From contig JAPUIP010000693.1 in the NCBI GenBank assembly GCA_027296925.1, positions 1 to 7,199 of the forward strand: a stretch of DNA of 7,199 bases, given 5' to 3'. Every line of letters starts with the position of its first letter. The first letter of the stretch is position 1. The translations under genes and the position numbers were made by a program. Below are positions 1-6,169 of this stretch, piece by piece. Source of the DNA: Candidatus Poribacteria bacterium. GTDB taxonomy: Bacteria; Poribacteria; WGA-4E; PCPOR2b. Below the pieces are notes generated by a model, which worked only from the letters and a program-made list of their open reading frames with translations, was not told the origin of the DNA and did no database searches.

Positions 1-71
1 GAGACTTGGCACAAAAGAGGTCCGATAACATTAGAATTGTTTCGAGATTCACTTAACAGGGAACAACTCTA

Positions 72-482
72 TCAGATCTCTTTGAAAACTCGCCCAAGCG
101 ACTCACCAGAGACATGAAGTGAAAACTCGTGCAGGTAGCCGAATGGCGTCATTTCGACCGTAAAACCGGTATTCGTTAAACGATTCCCGGCATCGATCAG
201 GATTTGGTGGGCAAATTCAGGTGAGGATTTACTCATCCCAAGATGGGAGAAGGAGTGTAACACAACCGTTTTACTGGCGAACTTTCCCGCAAGCCATTTG
301 ATATTCTTGACCATCTTTGTCAAGACTTTGCCTGCCCGCGCTTCATCTTCCGCTTCGGCATGCACAAAAACCACAACCGTGTCGCGGATGCGCTGATCAC
401 ACGCGGTATCCGCGACAGTATCAAGAACTTTATAGGTCGTTTTGAACCAGAACTCAGGGGCGTAAAACATCAGCAGCTTCAA
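72..482 (-). CDS. Stand-alone threonyl-tRNA synthetase editing-domain protein (tRNA-Thr_ED family)
   Basis: This 136-residue protein matches the N-terminal editing domain of archaeal threonyl-tRNA synthetase, a fold related to D-aminoacyl-tRNA deacylase that removes serine mischarged on tRNA-Thr. From memory, residues 71-136 align without gaps to the Pyrococcus abyssi domain, including 'HSFSHL' (75-80), 'TPFGY' (112-116), a Gly at 126 and the closing '(R/K)xI'. The N terminus 'KLLMFYAPEFW' fits the family's first strand. No catalytic synthetase or anticodon-binding domain follows, so it would act in trans. His80 matches archaeal His83, but the positions of archaeal Tyr120, Lys121 and Glu134 hold Leu117, His118 and Arg131. 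The start is TTG at 480-482, chosen because GGGAGG lies 6 nt upstream and because it restores the first strand; an ATG lies four codons inside. It overlaps the upstream gene by 29 bp and is last in the operon. The family call is fairly sure; the substrate is unknown. Confidence 0.75.
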   Translation of the reverse strand: MKLLMFYAPEFWFKTTYKVLDTVADTACDQRIRDTVVVFVHAEAEDEARAGKVLTKMVKNIKWLAGKFASKTVVLHSFSHLGMSKSSPEFAHQILIDAGNRLTNTGFTVEMTPFGYLHEFSLHVSGESLGRVFKEI

Positions 483-1422
483 GCAGTTCCTCCCGTTGCA
501 ATTCCATTTCTAGCTGCTTCAGGCAGTATCGCCAGTATTCGATTGTGTATATTTTGACCGCCTTCGGTTGCTCTGCCAAATCCAGATAGTGTCCGATCCA
601 GCCAATCAGCAGAGCCCGAGCGGTTTTTCCAACGGCGCGATGTTCCGCATCGTACGCAATATCACGGAAGTTGTTCAGATCTTCTGGAGCCAAGTGAAAA
701 TCAATCTCACGATACAGAACGAGATTTACCATCAACGCCGTCGTGATTTGGCGCGGAGTATCACTATCAGTAGTAGGTGGGTAAGCGGCGTCGAAAATCT
801 TCTCTTGGGGTAAGGCTTGCAGGTAGTTTAATCGGTGGTTCAGATAGTCCAACTGCCGATTGGCAATTGTTATGTCAGCCAGACTCGCCAACATGCGGGG
901 GGTGCTAGATAACCGGTCAAGGGCAACCTGTGGAGCATCAACCACAAGTTTTCGCTCAGACGCAGAGTCCAGAAATTCGCGCTCCCGTTCATTATAGGTA
1001 GGAATTTCCTCTCGTTCGGTAATTCGCATCATCGGTGTTTCGGGGGAGATGAGGATCGACTTTCGGAGGGTATCTTGGGCGCGTTTGGCCAATTTATCGA
1101 CCAGCGTATTGCCGATTTGAAAAAGCTTAATCAGTCGATTTTTATCCAGAAGGCGAACCGATTTGTCCAGCCCGCCCTGACTGCCGTACTCCAAACCTAA
1201 GCTTGTCAACGCAAACGCTTCCTGGATCTGTCCCCGGATCTCGGCCTGCGAAGAGAAATCTTCTACCTTAATCGTAATCAGCTTATGAGCGAGCACGGCA
1301 ATGTCGTGATGGATTTCACCTACCTGTTCCGCTGAAATTCGCCCGATCTCTTGCCCTCGCTCAAGAGTCTGCGCGAAAAACAGCCGATTATCGTATTGGG
1401 CCAGCGCATCAGTTTCAAACAT
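454..1422 (-). CDS. DUF6178-like protein, C-terminal half (split gene)
   Basis: A 322-residue, mostly helical, soluble protein with no signal peptide or membrane segment. I know no biochemical function. The segment at 31-120, with 'VLAHKLITI' (43-51) and 'LFQIGNTLVDKLAKRA' (100-115), and the segment at 225-240 around 'ITTALMVNLVL' resemble, from memory, the C-terminal half of DUF6178 proteins, which are about 550-600 residues in deltaproteobacteria. The N-terminal half matches the gene just upstream. Together the two are 594 residues, about the length of the single-chain family. The start is ATG at 1420-1422 with AAGGA 8 nt upstream. The frame stays open 19 codons further up, but that stretch overlaps the upstream gene's acidic tail and is a shadow. 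ATGTTTGA overlaps the upstream stop by 8 nt, so translation is probably coupled. It is third in the operon. The family call is from memory and needs a profile search. Confidence 0.6.
   Translation of the reverse strand: MFETDALAQYDNRLFFAQTLERGQEIGRISAEQVGEIHHDIAVLAHKLITIKVEDFSSQAEIRGQIQEAFALTSLGLEYGSQGGLDKSVRLLDKNRLIKLFQIGNTLVDKLAKRAQDTLRKSILISPETPMMRITEREEIPTYNEREREFLDSASERKLVVDAPQVALDRLSSTPRMLASLADITIANRQLDYLNHRLNYLQALPQEKIFDAAYPPTTDSDTPRQITTALMVNLVLYREIDFHLAPEDLNNFRDIAYDAEHRAVGKTARALLIGWIGHYLDLAEQPKAVKIYTIEYWRYCLKQLEMELQREELLEAADVLRP
489..494 (-). promoter_or_regulatory. Ribosome binding site supporting a TTG start
   Basis: GGGAGG lies inside the 3' end of the upstream gene, 6 nt before the TTG at 482-480. 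This spacing supports the unusual start over the ATG at 470-468, and suggests translation of the editing-domain protein is coupled to that of the gene before it. Confidence 0.7.
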
Positions 1423-2233
1423 TTTCCGTTTCCTTCGCGGATCCGTCGTCTTCGTCGTCCTCGAGCTCGAGGTTCTCAAGATCTACTTTCTCAAGGACTT
1501 CCCCTTCGGTAACATTGATGCCAGCCGCTCTATCGCGTTCTTGAACCCGTTCCTCCTGCTCTGCCTTCGCACGTTCGAGCGAGCCCCAGAGTTCTTCGCC
1601 TAACTCGTCTTCTCGATCCAACCCAAAGAGTTCATATAGCACGCGAATAAACAGGTCTTGATCTGCTTCCCAGATGGCGTTCATAATCGCTTTTGCCCGT
1701 TCGTCTGTATATTCAACCCCCTCTGACGACGGCTCGATCAGCCCCTCTTCAATAAACAGAGCTTTGAAATCGGAACTGACCTCAACTCGACCACGCAGCA
1801 GGCTGGCGATAATACCGATATCGATTTGAGTGAGCAGGCGTCCGAGTTCATCCGCCTCACACTCGGACAGCTCGAAAAGCCAGAAATCGAGCGTTTTCTC
1901 ATCAAGCTTGCCGTTACGCCATAGGACGAGATCCATCATCTCTTCAAACTGTTCCGACGATAAAGACGGCAATAGCACAGATGCCAAACCTGTTCCCAGA
2001 TTCGCATCCAGCACTTGCAGCACGTCCTCCGTTGCGCTCATCTGAATCAATGAAGTACAGTCCGGAACGAGATAATATAACCCTTCTCTCGATTTGGGAT
2101 CTCGGGTGGATGAGATAATGTCCAGTTGCTGTTCTGTCGTGTAGCTTTGGAAAAGCACCTCAGCCTGCGCCGTCGGCATTTGCAGCAGTTTTTGGGATTC
2201 AAACTGTGGGTCAATGAGTTTTCGGTTACTCAC
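1415..2233 (-). CDS. DUF6178-like protein, N-terminal half (split gene)
   Basis: A 272-residue acidic, helical cytoplasmic protein. Residues about 15-150 look like short helical repeats of the MgtE-N type seen in DUF6178 ('LLQMP', 'YYLVPDCTSLIQM', 'LLPSLSSEQFEEMMDLVLW'). The part at 175-204 ('EADQDLFIRVLYELFG') resembles the family's middle region. A charged helix with coiled-coil character follows (about 213-235), and then a strongly acidic tail (251-263, mostly Glu/Asp/Leu). The protein ends where single-chain DUF6178 would continue, and the next gene supplies the rest. The start is GTG at 2231-2233, with GGAGGG 4 nt upstream. It begins 17 bp after the isomerase stop, so the two are co-transcribed. 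The function is unknown, and a partnership with the following protein is inferred from their shared family and overlapping genes. Confidence 0.6.
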   Translation of the reverse strand: MSNRKLIDPQFESQKLLQMPTAQAEVLFQSYTTEQQLDIISSTRDPKSREGLYYLVPDCTSLIQMSATEDVLQVLDANLGTGLASVLLPSLSSEQFEEMMDLVLWRNGKLDEKTLDFWLFELSECEADELGRLLTQIDIGIIASLLRGRVEVSSDFKALFIEEGLIEPSSEGVEYTDERAKAIMNAIWEADQDLFIRVLYELFGLDREDELGEELWGSLERAKAEQEERVQERDRAAGINVTEGEVLEKVDLENLELEDDEDDGSAKETENV

Positions 2234-2250
2234 ATCACCCTCCGGAAATA

Positions 2251-3015
2251 TCAGTAGTTTTCTCTGGCGAAATTCAGGTTTTTCGCTGCAGCAGCAATCG
2301 GATCATCTTTTGAGGGTGTTTCGAGAACATACCAACCATCATAACCGATCGCGTGGGTGGCTTCGATTACCGCCGGAAAGTCAACCTCACCCTCGCCGGC
2401 GTGGTTTCCTCCGGTATCTTTGATGTGCATCTGTGCAATGGCGTCTCCGAGTTGGCGAATCTCCTGAGCAGCGTCATATCCGAGGCCCGTGGCGTTGCCC
2501 ATATCGTAGTAAACACCGACGGCCGGGGAGGCAACCTGATCGAGGATCTGCTGGTGGTCATCAGCGTTTAGCGTTGATTCGAGGGCAAGACAAACGCTGT
2601 ACTTCTCAGCCGTCTCCGCCGCCGCCTTCAACCCATCAATGAAACGTGCCGCGGTGATCTGCTCCATTTCAATTTTTCCATTGCCGAAGAATGGAACGAG
2701 AATGACCTTTGCGCCCAGTTCTGGAGATACTGTGGAGAGGTGCTGTAACATCGCAATCCCTTCGGCTCGCGTTTCATCATTGGGATGGGCGAATGTGTAT
2801 GAAGTGAATCCGCCCGGCGAGAGCGAAGGCGTTTCAATGCCGATCTTTTCGGACAGCGCACGGATCTCGGCAACGCCCGACTTACTCCAGAGCGGGTGTT
2901 CTCGATAATTTCCCCCAATACAGATTTCAACGCCATCGAAGCCGATCTCTTTGGCTTTGCTGAATGTCTCTTCAAGCGGCAAGCCTAACATACCATCTCG
3001 GATGCCAATCTTCAT
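2251..3015 (-). CDS. Sugar phosphate isomerase/epimerase (AP endonuclease 2-like TIM barrel)
   Basis: A 254-residue cytoplasmic TIM-barrel protein of the xylose isomerase-like family (PF01261), close in pattern to UlaE-type L-xylulose/L-ribulose-5-phosphate 3-epimerases. The four expected metal ligands are visible: Glu146 ('ALEST'), Asp171 ('YYDMGN'), His197 ('QMHIKDT') and Glu232 ('VLETP'). The family motif 'GEGEVDF' is at 207-213. The first strand is 'MKIGIRDGM' and the first helix leads into 'GFDGVEI' (25-31). The likely reaction is metal-dependent isomerisation or epimerisation of a ketose or ketose phosphate. The exact sugar cannot be read from sequence. The start is ATG at 3013-3015 with AAGGAG 6 nt upstream; an upstream in-frame GTG at 3042 has no comparable site and adds residues before the first strand. 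It is first in the four-gene operon, behind the promoter at 3079-3108. Confidence 0.85.
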   Translation of the reverse strand: MKIGIRDGMLGLPLEETFSKAKEIGFDGVEICIGGNYREHPLWSKSGVAEIRALSEKIGIETPSLSPGGFTSYTFAHPNDETRAEGIAMLQHLSTVSPELGAKVILVPFFGNGKIEMEQITAARFIDGLKAAAETAEKYSVCLALESTLNADDHQQILDQVASPAVGVYYDMGNATGLGYDAAQEIRQLGDAIAQMHIKDTGGNHAGEGEVDFPAVIEATHAIGYDGWYVLETPSKDDPIAAAAKNLNFARENY

Positions 3016-3078
3016 GCTGTTCTCCTTAGCGAATGAATTCACGATGGAAATTGGTTACTTCTGATAGACCTGACGGTA

Positions 3079-3108
3079 ATGATACCATTTTTGAATTCTA
3101 GGTGTCAA
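3079..3108 (-). promoter_or_regulatory. Sigma70-like promoter for the four-gene minus-strand operon
   Basis: Read on the minus strand, TTGACA (3108-3103) is followed by an 18-bp spacer and TATCAT (3084-3079). That is 6/6 and 5/6 to consensus. Transcription should begin near 3072, giving a leader of about 57 nt before the isomerase ATG. It lies in the divergent spacer, back to back with a plus-strand promoter. Confidence 0.7.
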
Positions 3109-3144
3109 GCGGGGTAAAGCGATCCGAGGGGAGGCAATTTTCGA

Positions 3145-3173
3145 TTGTTCATGCCGCTTATCTGTGCTATCAT
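3145..3173 (+). promoter_or_regulatory. Candidate extended -10 promoter for the transglutaminase gene
   Basis: TGC followed by TATCAT (3168-3173) forms an extended -10, with a weak -35 TTGTTC (3145-3150) 17 bp upstream. Transcription would start near 3180, about 60 nt before the chosen ATG at 3240. This agrees with the chosen ATG and not with the longer open frame that begins at 3102. Confidence 0.5.
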
Positions 3174-3239
3174 AGTGGACACACGAAACATAATCCAGGG
3201 AAGGTATTGGGACAGGACAAATCAAAAAGGAATGTTTTC

Positions 3240-4748
3240 ATGAAACGACAGCTCTTTTTCACCGGCTGCTTGCTCTTCATATCAATTGCATCTCTTATGG
3301 GGCAAACGGTAAAAATAGAACCCGTGGAGCTAGAGAAAATGATGCAGTTACCTCAAGATGACTGGTTAAACTTGACGTTGATGGGCACGAAAATCGGGTA
3401 TGCTCATATCTACATGGAAAAATCAACGTATGAAGGTGAGGACGCCATTCGCATTCGTGCGGACATGGTGATTGAATTTAAGCGTACCGGTATCGGGTTA
3501 CGGCTCACCACGACGCGAATCTCATACATCGGCCTGGATCTCGTTCCCCGTTACTTTATTTCGACATCGAATGAGAGTGGGCAGGAGAAGCGTGTTGCAG
3601 GGACGATCAGGGATGGCTTCGTTTACTTGGAAACGACGCTAGCAGGGAAAACAACGCAGGGACAGCATCCCATCCCCGACGATACGATTTTTGAACAGAT
3701 GCTCAGCTACCTGGTCCTGCAGAACGGCATCCGAGTTGGCGATACGTATACGTTGCACGTCTTCAACATGGACCTCATGAAACCTGTGAAAACGCACGTC
3801 AAGGTACTTCGAGCAGAACAGATCGAATATGAAGATGAGATGAAGTCCGTCTACGTGATCGATTACACGATGGACCTCATGGGCGGGTTGACGACCACGG
3901 AGTGGTTGGGGCATGATGGCACGGCGTATCGGATGGAGATCGGGTTGATGGGGATGAAAATGGTCCTGGCGAAGACGGATATGCAGACAGCGCTCGGCGA
4001 ATCCGGCGAAGTTGACGTGATCCTCAATACAAAGATCTTCGCCCAGGGCAAACAACCCAGGCCGAACTCACAGCATTTCAAAGCGCGTCTGCGTTTGACC
4101 GAGGGGGATTTGGATAAAGCGGTTATGAGAGATAGCCGACAGAAGTTAAGGCTTGATCGTGACCCACGCAGCGGAATACTGGAAATCGCCCCAGCGCCGG
4201 TTGACACAGCGAAGACGCTGAATCTGCCGTTTCACACGCAGCATGACTATAAAGCACTACAGCAATTCCTGAAATCGACCGTTTACATCCAGGCAGATCA
4301 TCCGGAGATCCAAGCGAAAGCCGCTGAGATTGTCGATGGAGAGACGAATGCGTGGAGAGCGGCGGAAAAACTGGGGCGTTGGGTATACGAAAGCATACAC
4401 GATAAGAACCTGAAGGTTGGGTTTGGTTCGGCAGTGCAGACGTTAGAATCGCTGGAAGGGGATTGCACAGAACACACGGTGCTGCTGATTGCGTTGGCAC
4501 GTGCGGCTGGCATTCCCGCGAGGGTCTGTGCCGGGCTCGTGTTTCAGGGCGATGCCTTCTACTATCATTTCTGGCCTGAAGTGTACGTGGGTGATTGGGT
4601 CGCGATGGAGCCGACGCTCGGCCAGATCCCTGCCGATGCCAACCATATTCAGCTTGCCGGCAGCGAGTTGGAATCGGATTCGATGTTGGAATTCGGCGAA
4701 GGGGTCATGCGGACGCTCAATCAGCTTGAGATCGAGGTGATTGAATGA
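3240..4748 (+). CDS. Secreted transglutaminase-like domain protein
   Basis: A 502-residue protein with a signal peptide (basic 'MKR', then a hydrophobic stretch to about residue 20, probable cleavage near 'SLMG/Q'), so it is exported. Residues about 40-255 form a beta-rich N-terminal domain typical of bacterial proteins that carry a C-terminal transglutaminase core. The core at about 370-475 (PF01841 type) has Cys409 in 'EGDCTEH', the helix 'LIALARAAGIPAR' (416-428), and His443 in 'YYHFWPEVYV'. The usual third residue, Asp of 'DPT', is Glu457 in 'MEPTLGQ'. Members of this fold cut peptides or crosslink via a thiol; the substrate here is unknown and could be cell wall or envelope protein. The start is ATG at 3240 with AAGGAA 7 nt upstream. 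The frame is open back to 3102, but that part crosses the divergent promoters and would bury the signal peptide. It is a single-gene unit, with the repeat just downstream. Confidence 0.85.
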   Translation: MKRQLFFTGCLLFISIASLMGQTVKIEPVELEKMMQLPQDDWLNLTLMGTKIGYAHIYMEKSTYEGEDAIRIRADMVIEFKRTGIGLRLTTTRISYIGLDLVPRYFISTSNESGQEKRVAGTIRDGFVYLETTLAGKTTQGQHPIPDDTIFEQMLSYLVLQNGIRVGDTYTLHVFNMDLMKPVKTHVKVLRAEQIEYEDEMKSVYVIDYTMDLMGGLTTTEWLGHDGTAYRMEIGLMGMKMVLAKTDMQTALGESGEVDVILNTKIFAQGKQPRPNSQHFKARLRLTEGDLDKAVMRDSRQKLRLDRDPRSGILEIAPAPVDTAKTLNLPFHTQHDYKALQQFLKSTVYIQADHPEIQAKAAEIVDGETNAWRAAEKLGRWVYESIHDKNLKVGFGSAVQTLESLEGDCTEHTVLLIALARAAGIPARVCAGLVFQGDAFYYHFWPEVYVGDWVAMEPTLGQIPADANHIQLAGSELESDSMLEFGEGVMRTLNQLEIEVIE

Positions 4749-4754
4749 TGTGTA

Positions 4755-4877
4755 ATACCAATTTGTATTTGAGGCGGTAACATTGTAGGTGCGCACCGAT
4801 GTGTGCGCGCTTTATCGGGCAGACACGCGGGGCTGCCACTACAGTGCAAATTTACTCTTTTGAACGCAAATTGGTAT
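4755..4877. repeat. MITE-like element with terminal inverted repeats
   Basis: ATACCAATTTG at 4755-4765 and its exact reverse complement at 4867-4877 bound a 123-bp non-coding stretch. Trimming one base gives 10-bp ends (4756 and 4876) flanked by a possible 3-bp duplication, 'taa' at 4753-4755 and 4877-4879. Inside is a second, imperfect inverted pair, CATTGTAG (4781-4788) against CTACAGTG (from 4840), a perfect palindrome GGTGCGCACC (4788-4797), and a stem GCGCAC/GTGCGC (4791-4796/4803-4808). There is no open frame of note. It sits just after the transglutaminase stop. The palindromes may fold in RNA and affect read-through. Only one copy is in the window, so its repetitive nature is inferred from its structure. 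Confidence 0.6.
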
Positions 4878-4880
4878 AAT
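4851..4880 (+). promoter_or_regulatory. Extended -10 promoter formed by the right end of the repeat
   Basis: TTTACT (4851-4856, 4/6 to consensus), an 18-bp spacer and TATAAT (4875-4880, 6/6) preceded by TGG give a good sigma70 promoter facing right. The -10 uses the last bases of the terminal inverted repeat plus three flanking bases. Transcription would begin near 4887, giving a leader of roughly 88 nt before the lipoprotein ATG. The rest of that leader (4881-4963) shows only a small inverted pair, GCGTC/GACGC at 4881-4891, and no riboswitch I recognise. Confidence 0.6.
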
Positions 4881-4974
4881 GCGTCCGACGCGAAGCGAGA
4901 CATATTGAGTTATCCCGGCAAATCTACAGCGTTCGCCCATGGCGTGTCACTTGCTAATAACGCAGGAGGGAACA

Positions 4975-5607
4975 ATGGTACGTCAATGCTATATATTCAC
5001 ACTCATCTTATCATACTTCGCTTTGGGGTGCGGATCTGCGATGTTGAACGCGCTGGTTTCCGCGCAAGAGTGGAGTGAGAACTATGCAACCCTTGAAGGG
5101 ACAACCTGCGGTTACTCTGCCAAAGATTCCCAGATCCCCGTGCCAGAGATGATTGACGGTGATTTAGAAACCGTTGGTCGAGCCGGACGCGAAATTATCC
5201 TCACGCTGCCGACCCGGAAGTCGATTCATCGGGTGGTGATTCGAGGGACAAATATTGAGGACGTGATCCTTTACGCAGGACTCGGTGGCGAGGGAAATTG
5301 GAGAAAGGTCAAACAGTTGAAGAACAACCGCGAATCGACAATCGATCTCCGAGTCAGCTTTGTCACAGATCGAATTCGCTTGCGAGTCGGTGGCACATTC
5401 GACGATCAACGGATAGCGGGGGCCTACTCCGCGCAGCGCAATGCGATTATCAGCCAGCGAAAGCTCGGATCCCCCACGGCTCAGGAGATCGAGCTATACG
5501 GATTTGTAGACAAGAAGACGCAAAAATCTGAAGGGATCGAGGCAGCGGACACGCCCACCTCAACGGAGAGCCCAGAAGACATCGAAGCAGGAACCACGAA
5601 ATTCTAA
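4975..5607 (+). CDS. Putative lipoprotein with a discoidin (F5/8 type C)-like domain
   Basis: A 210-residue exported protein. The N terminus is a short hydrophobic signal with 'FALGC', so Cys19 could be lipidated; the box has Ala-Leu-Gly rather than the classic Leu-Ala-Gly. Residues about 45-178 follow the discoidin, or galactose-binding-like, plan: 'MIDGDLETVGRAGREIILTL' (59-78), 'IHRVVIRGTN' (84-93), 'GNWRKV' (107-112), a return strand with 'DRIRLRVGG' (132-140) and the closing 'QEIELYGF' (170-177). Such domains bind sugars or other surface ligands. The tail after 180 is Thr/Ser/Glu-rich and probably flexible. The start is ATG at 4975 because AGGAGG lies 5 nt upstream; an in-frame ATG at 4939 lacks such a site. 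The PilZ gene follows 12 nt after the stop, so the two form an operon. The domain call is moderate; the ligand is unknown. Confidence 0.65.
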   Translation: MVRQCYIFTLILSYFALGCGSAMLNALVSAQEWSENYATLEGTTCGYSAKDSQIPVPEMIDGDLETVGRAGREIILTLPTRKSIHRVVIRGTNIEDVILYAGLGGEGNWRKVKQLKNNRESTIDLRVSFVTDRIRLRVGGTFDDQRIAGAYSAQRNAIISQRKLGSPTAQEIELYGFVDKKTQKSEGIEAADTPTSTESPEDIEAGTTKF

Positions 5608-5619
5608 AGGCATATTGTC

Positions 5620-6168
5620 ATGCAGCATGCAAAGAAGCGTAAATTCCGCCGAGCAAACATCGCTATACCGATAAACATCCAGACGTTTTCCTCCGCAGAA
5701 TTCGGGACGGCGACCGCCGTTGATATCAGCGGCTCAGGAATCTCTGTTGTTTTAGATGGGCCTCCATCGGACGCACTCCTTCAAGAGGGCTCTTTTCTGC
5801 TGCAATTTGAAATTCCAGGCGCGAACCAGCCCGCGCTATCTGTGGAGATTGTCGCTGATGTTGTGTGTCGGGATGACTGGCCATTCCCTGAGAACCAGCA
5901 GTATAGGATGGCATTTCAGTTTGACGCAGCCCGACTCGATCACAACGTTCAGCAGGAATTAGTTGCCTTTATTTTGAGACAGCCGGTTCACCAAAGGGAG
6001 GTCCGACATCAGAATCAGGAAACGCCGAGGCAAGAAGCACCTCGACCGCAACCATCGGAAAATACACGTCAGAAAAAGTCTGTTTACTTCCACTCGCTCC
6101 CCACATCTCATCCGCTAGCACGATTGCACCGATTGCTCGACCGCATGCGTTCGACAGCCAATCGATAG
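5620..6168 (+). CDS. PilZ domain protein (probable cyclic-di-GMP receptor)
   Basis: A 182-residue cytoplasmic protein with a PilZ domain at about 5-120. Both cyclic-di-GMP-binding motifs are intact: RxxxR at Arg7 and Arg11 in 'RKFRR', and (D/N)xSxxG as Asp35-Ser37-Gly40 in 'DISGSG'. The later barrel strand 'YRMAFQF' (95-101) also fits. The protein should therefore bind cyclic-di-GMP. Residues about 121-182 form a tail rich in Arg, Gln, Pro and His with no recognised domain, ending in a short basic helix ('LARLHRLLDRM'). The start is ATG at 5620 with AAAGG 9 nt upstream, 12 nt after the lipoprotein stop. Known PilZ proteins control motility, polysaccharide export or transcription through a partner. 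The adjacent envelope lipoprotein is a candidate functional neighbour, but the two lie on opposite sides of a membrane, so direct contact is not implied. Confidence 0.85.
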   Translation: MQHAKKRKFRRANIAIPINIQTFSSAEFGTATAVDISGSGISVVLDGPPSDALLQEGSFLLQFEIPGANQPALSVEIVADVVCRDDWPFPENQQYRMAFQFDAARLDHNVQQELVAFILRQPVHQREVRHQNQETPRQEAPRPQPSENTRQKKSVYFHSLPTSHPLARLHRLLDRMRSTANR

Positions 6169-6169
6169 T

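Noticed and set aside
1..71. Terminator after the editing-domain gene
   Set aside because: No stable stem followed by a T-run is visible on the minus strand in these bases; transcription may continue beyond the window.
1423..1479. N-terminal extension of the second DUF6178-like gene
   Set aside because: It is a Arg/Ser/Thr-rich shadow of the acidic tail of the upstream gene, and the ATG at 1422 has AAGGA at 8 nt.
3034..3098. Two GAATTC-centred sites (TGAATTCA at 3034-3041 and TTGAATTC at 3091-3098) as a possible operator pair
   Set aside because: Only the six-base core is shared, one site is in the promoter spacer and the other in the leader, and chance is enough to explain them.
3102..3239. 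N-terminal extension of the transglutaminase frame, starting at GTG 3102
   Set aside because: It overlaps both divergent promoters and would bury a clear signal peptide; the ATG at 3240 has a good ribosome binding site.
3639..4500. Several minus-strand open frames of 114-138 codons
   Set aside because: They lie opposite the transglutaminase gene, with compositions and motifs explained by that gene's reverse strand.
4443..4903. Minus-strand open frames across the transglutaminase 3' end and the repeat
   Set aside because: They run through the inverted repeats and the end of a solid plus-strand gene, and resemble no protein family.
4881..4974. Possible cyclic-di-GMP riboswitch in the leader before the lipoprotein-PilZ operon
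   Set aside because: The neighbourhood made it attractive, but I see neither the GEMM class core nor its conserved hairpin arrangement.
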